From Nautilus pompilius (taxonomy: Eukaryota > Mollusca > Cephalopoda > Nautilida > Nautilidae), in the NCBI GenBank assembly GCA_018389105.1, contig JACATO010000311.1:1570001-1634000 (forward strand): a stretch of DNA of 64,000 nt. Reading direction: 5' to 3'. Every line of letters starts with the position of its first letter. Positions within the stretch are counted from its first letter, which is position 1. Below, in pieces: positions 59,722 through 64,000 of the stretch. The position numbers and the translations under genes were made by a program. The notes beneath the pieces are model-generated. The model saw only the letters and a program-made list of their open reading frames with translations. It made no database searches and was not told where the DNA came from.

Positions 59722-61360
59722 CAGGTGACTCTCAATATATATGCAAATTAAAAATTCTGTGACTAATCCTCTAATGCCATTACTTCAGTATCTATGAGAA
59801 AAATTCGTATTTATGCAAGTGACAAGATGCGTTCTGCAGTAATTCACACTACTCCTCTGTCAGCCAAGATTACTACAAAGATCTGGAACCCTCTGCTGGA
59901 GAAAGTTGAGAAGATGTTGCCTCTGTACATAGAGCACGAGACCAAGAAGAAATCAAAGCTTAGTAAGACCGTGTTGCATATGAAAGCACTGAAGTTCTAC
60001 GACTGTGTGGTAAGTGAGGAAGGTATTGCTGGTCCAGAACCTTTCCTCGCTAGCAAAGGTTGGTTTGCCAAGTTTATTTGCAGACAGAATCTGCACAACC
60101 TTCAAGTGACTGGGGAGTCTGCAAATGCTGACCATGTTGCTGCTGTCAAGTTCCCAGAGGACCTAAAAGTCATTATTGAGATGGGGATATATCCCTGAGT
60201 AAGTTCTCAACACAGATGAAATCAGGTTATATTGGAAAATGCCAAATTGCCACAGGTTTCAAAGCATTGAAGAACAGGCTTATGCTGCTACTGTGTGGCA
60301 ACCCAGAAGGTGACTGTAAGATGAAACATCTCCTAGTGTATCACTCACAAAACCCACCTGCTTTGAAAAGACTGATTAAGAACATGTTACTTGTGCATTG
60401 GACCACTAATAGAGTTGGAAGACTGGTTCACCAATAGATTTGCTGTGGAAGCTGAAAGTTATTGTAAGAAGGCTAACTTGGATTTTAAAATGCTACTGAT
60501 CCTTGACAATGCTCCTGGGCATCTATAGTATCTTGAAAACATCAAAGTGTTGCTCCTGCCACCCAACACTACCTCACTCATAAAACCTCTAGACCAGGGC
60601 CATTTCCCAGATGCTTGATGCTACTGACAACTTTGACAATACTGGTAGCAAGCCAACAATTCGTGAGTGGTGAAAGACTTTCAACATCAAGAATGCTATT
60701 GACAACATTGAGGCTTCCTGGGATGAAGTAAAGACATCATCGATGAATGGCTGCTGGAAAACTTTGTGGAAAGAATGTATGCATGACTTCAAAGGAATTG
60801 GTGACATGGAGGAGAATGATATTATGGAGCTGCTTATGTCACACATTGGAGAATTTGGTGTGGAAGAACTCCTACAGATGACTGCGCAGGACAATGAAGA
60901 GGACCGAGAACATACTGACGCTATCATTCAAATCAAGTATTTAACAATGAAGCAGTGGCAGAAATTTTTTTCAGATGCTGAGCCACTTTTACAAGAATTA
61001 GAAGATACAGGCCATAGTTTTGAAAGGAGCTTAAAATTTAAACGTGGTCTGCAAGGTGTTCTGGGTCCCTGCAAGGAATTTTATGCACAAAAGCAACAAT
61101 TAGCCAAACAGACAAGCATGATGCAATTTGTCACTTCAAGTCCTATTCAACCAGCTGAAGCATCTGAACCTTCAACATCCACCAGGCACCTCATTCTGCA
61201 CCAACAATCCCAATGTCTCTAGTGTATGAGTTAGAATAGTTTTTATTAGGGTCAAAGAACGTAACCCTATTTTTGCATTTGATTAAGTATTCCAGATGTG
61301 AATTTTGTTTATGCGAGGTATTTCAGGAACACAACCCTCACATATATTGAGGATCACCTG
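59722..61360 (+). mobile_element. Tigger/pogo-type transposon, full length but broken
   Basis: 1639 bases between TA dinucleotides, with inverted ends CAGGTGACTCTCAATATATA and CAGGTGATCCTCAATATATG. The ends and the TA target are typical of the pogo group. It sits in the 5' intron of TRAK, opposite to the gene. Confidence 0.88.
59794..61222 (+). pseudogene. Tigger-like DDE transposase, several frameshifts and stops
   Basis: A CENP-B-type DNA-binding part (59794-60198) has KALKFYDCV, SKGWFAKFICRQNLHNLQV and GESANAD. After a break, VLNTDEIRLYWKM (about 60205) carries the first Asp. LLILDNAPGHL (about 60490) carries the second. NTTSLIKPLDQG (about 60570) carries the third, 28 residues on. The C-terminal part (60743-61222) opens NGCWKTLWKECMHDF, the usual end of this family. 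At least three in-frame stops and two frameshifts separate these blocks, so no active protein is made. Confidence 0.88.
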
Positions 61361-61559
61361 TACTACTCATAATTTGCTAAAGATCAAGTGATTATCAGCA
61401 AACCATGCTAATTCTTTGGGACCCTCACAAAGAGTGACTAAGTTTTTGTCAGTGCATCAAGGTTTGAAATACATGGCTACATTACTTTTGCATAAATGTC
61501 AATGTGCTGCATGCTGTTATTTTGGCAGTTAAGAAGTGCTTCTTAGTCAAATTGAACAT

Positions 61560-62400
61560 CTTCAAATATTGGTTGATGCAGAATAGCACAAAGGCAACAT
61601 TTGATGGCGACAGAATTTACCAGAGTAATTGATATACTGGAGCAACTAGATGATTTACCAAATGACCTTGGCATAAATCAAAACATCATTTCTAGGGCCT
61701 GAATTTAGCATTAAACTTTCTGGTAGTGCTGTTAGATGACACTGTAGGGACAGAACCAAGTCATCAACACATTGATAGAATCACTTTTTGGTCTTGCAAG
61801 TGAAAAGAAAGGGTTTCTGGACAGTAGTTCAACTGAAATCTGATCTTCCAAATGCAAAAGGTGTCAGTGTCTTAACACAAAATGTACGCAATGGCTTCAG
61901 GCTAATGATATGCAGTCAGAAAAGTGTCCACACACACCATTGCATGGCATGGCAGGACTGAGCTATAGAGCATGTAGGGTGAACTGAGAGACACTGCACT
62001 TGCCAAAGTATGGCAGAAGTGGCTCATGGAAAGACTGACCTTCACATGTCCCAAAACAGCACCATGACAGGTTTAAAGGTAGAGATCACTGTCTATGTGA
62101 GGCCATACACTGTGCTTTTAATTCTCACAAATAGTTGACTAGAACCTGGAGCACAAGAAAACTGCCCATATGGAGCAACCATCTCATTCTCCAGATCTTG
62201 ATTTAATCAAAAAATGCTTGGAACATACACCAGGCTGTCAGTGCAAGATATTCTGTACTACCATAAACCTTGCAGAAATTTTGTGGTGCCTTTGGAGGAA
62301 TAAAACAATCTGGCCCGGATCAACATTCAAAGTTCCATCAGGACTATGAAATGCTGATGCCAAGCTGTCATTTATGCTAAAGGTTCTCTCAAAAATATTG
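61560..62400 (+). mobile_element. Tc1-like transposase relic
   Basis: Heavily decayed pieces in order. NDLGINQNIISRA (about 61658) resembles the first helix-turn-helix. GVSVLTQNVRNGFRLMI (about 61858) resembles the second. SHSPDLDLIKKCLEH (about 62190) sits at the DD34E Glu site, here Lys. No intact frame; ends not found. Confidence 0.6.
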
Positions 62401-64000
62401 ATTTTCTGAACAAGAATTCCTTAATTTAAAGCAAAATGTCGGATTTTGCACAAACACAGTCTTGATAACTAGAAGTATTTGTTTTTGTGGGCTACCTGTT
62501 ATGTTGTCATTATAAAATGTTAGCTTTGATATCTGCCAAAATTATTCTCCTTAAATTATTTGATATACATCCAAACTCTGCTTTCCTTATGATACCTAAC
62601 AATTTTATGACATCAACATTGTATTCTTCATCCTTAGTCTTGCAACATATTACAACTCAAGTTTTAAAAATGTATGGTTACTTAAAGCAAGAATAAACAA
62701 TTTTCTTACAGAATGCATGTTGTTTTAAAAACAGTAATTCTACTCTCAAATAACTAATTAGAAAAAAATTTTTAATAAATGTGCATTCTGGCTGTATATA
62801 TTTTCAAAAAACTTCCAAAAGTATTAATATCATTATCACTATTTACTTCAGAACTCCTAGAATAAAATTTTATACAGTACAAAATCATAAGTAATATCTA
62901 TTCATAATTCTCTACCCACATACATTTTGCAAGAAAAATAATTATGTACTTCTGCTATACAATTCCACACAACTCACTACAGATCATCCATAGTTTATCT
63001 TTTTTCTTCCAGTTGGAAAGGAAACAGGAAATTTAAAATTAAATAAATCAAAGAAAAGTTATCAATAATATACCATAAATTTTTCTTACAAATAGAGTTT
63101 TCAAAACATGTAGTAAACATTTTTAAATGATTTAGGTACATTTCTACAAAAATTTTTGAAAATACTACAGTTTCTTTATGACCTTTAAAATTCTATAACT
63201 GCAAAGTAAAAACTTTTTTCATGGTAACTAAATTTCAGATATCAGAAAAAGAGGCTCAAAAATGTTTCAATAAGTAATACATTTAATTTTAACATTCTAT
63301 ATTACAATTTAATCTGTAATGCATTATAAAATGATAAAAAAATTACCATAAATTATAGAGATTATTTTAATACTTTTTATCTATGTTAATTTTCACTTCA
63401 TATATCATGCTTTGCTTTCATGGAAATAGAAAACTTTAATGTAATATTTGAGCAATAAGCCTAAACTAAGAAACATTTATTCACATACTTTAATTTTCAA
63501 GTTCGTGCATATCTGAGAATCCAGAAGTCTCACAGAAATACTGTATCTTTTCATGTGAACCAAAAGATAAAAAAAACATTAAAAATACTAGTGCATGCTG
63601 AAACTGATTTCTATAGATTAGCAGAAACAATGTAGACATGGTATATCCTCTGAGAATTAAAACCTTTTGTGAAAATCCAGTAAAATTGGTTTAGTTAATC
63701 ATTAACCACAACATAAGGTATAATATTACTGTTATTAATCAAATGCTCCACATCTGAATATAATGTTAAAAATGTGGCCTTTCTGTGTTAGCTCTGGGTC
63801 AAATAGCCATGAACGACATTTTACCTACAAAGGTGAGTAGTTATGTGCCTAAGTATTTATTTTAACATAACTTTGTGAAAAGTAGTTTCAAAGAGCCCTT
63901 TAACAATCTCATTTTGCATATCAAATAATTAAAAGCAATATAGCTGGCAGCCAATTCTCAGCAATGCAATCCAAATTTGCCACAAAACTTGGATCAGCTA

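Larger units (their letters stand above)
57691..64000 (-). other. 5' intron of TRAK, open at the window edge
   Basis: No upstream TRAK exon was found. The stretch holds a Tigger-like element (59722-61360) and a Tc1 relic (about 61560-62400). The remainder (57691-59720 and 62400-64000) is AT-rich intron sequence in which I see no gene. Confidence 0.6.

Noticed and set aside
1..64000. CRISPR array, operon or other prokaryotic system
   Set aside because: No regularly spaced direct repeats with unique spacers; gene structure is clearly that of an animal.

Overview
This is animal nuclear DNA: intron-split genes on the minus strand with GT-AG junctions, many DNA-transposon and retrotransposon relics, microsatellites, and no bacterial-style gene packing. 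The mix of invertebrate-style protein sequence, Tc1 and Tigger/pogo relics, an RNase H-bearing LINE and a tRNA-derived SINE suggests a lophotrochozoan, most likely a mollusc and perhaps a gastropod. That assignment is inference; no species is named.

Two protein-coding genes can be assembled exon by exon, both on the minus strand. (1) 31837 down to 24622: a complete four-exon gene for a 144-residue secreted or GPI-anchored Ly6/uPAR (three-finger) protein. It has a signal peptide, 13 ectodomain cysteines, the family's closing CC-x4-CN motif, and a separate last exon that encodes only a GPI-anchor signal. (2) 57690 down to 44838: the 3' 13 exons (734 residues, stop included in the window) of a TRAK/Milton trafficking kinesin-binding protein, the adaptor linking mitochondria to kinesin and dynein. 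Its first exons lie beyond the right edge. All junction phases in both genes agree and both summed coding lengths divide by three.

Layout. 1-20 kb: no recognisable host gene; relatively rich in CpG and G+C; holds relics of a Tigger-like (about 5.4-6.35 kb) and two Tc1-like elements (about 11.2-11.8 and 13.8-14.5 kb) and most of the microsatellites, including a 325-base CA-rich array. 20-32 kb: 3' flank, introns and CpG-rich promoter area of the Ly6 gene, with a Tc1 relic in intron 3. 32-44.8 kb: between the two genes, with a broken non-LTR retrotransposon (about 35.2-39.5 kb) and a 910-base pogo-type deletion derivative with perfect 12-base ends. 44.8-64 kb: the TRAK gene; its introns hold a SINE, a nearly full-length Tc1 element with long inverted repeats, a small hairpin repeat, a 1.64-kb Tigger-like element and another Tc1 relic.

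The two host genes have no evident functional link beyond adjacency and shared strand. The item most worth following up is the Ly6 gene, whose exon layout would allow membrane-anchored and secreted forms. Next are the Tc1 element of a type best known from fish and amphibians, and the abrupt CpG change near 20 kb.
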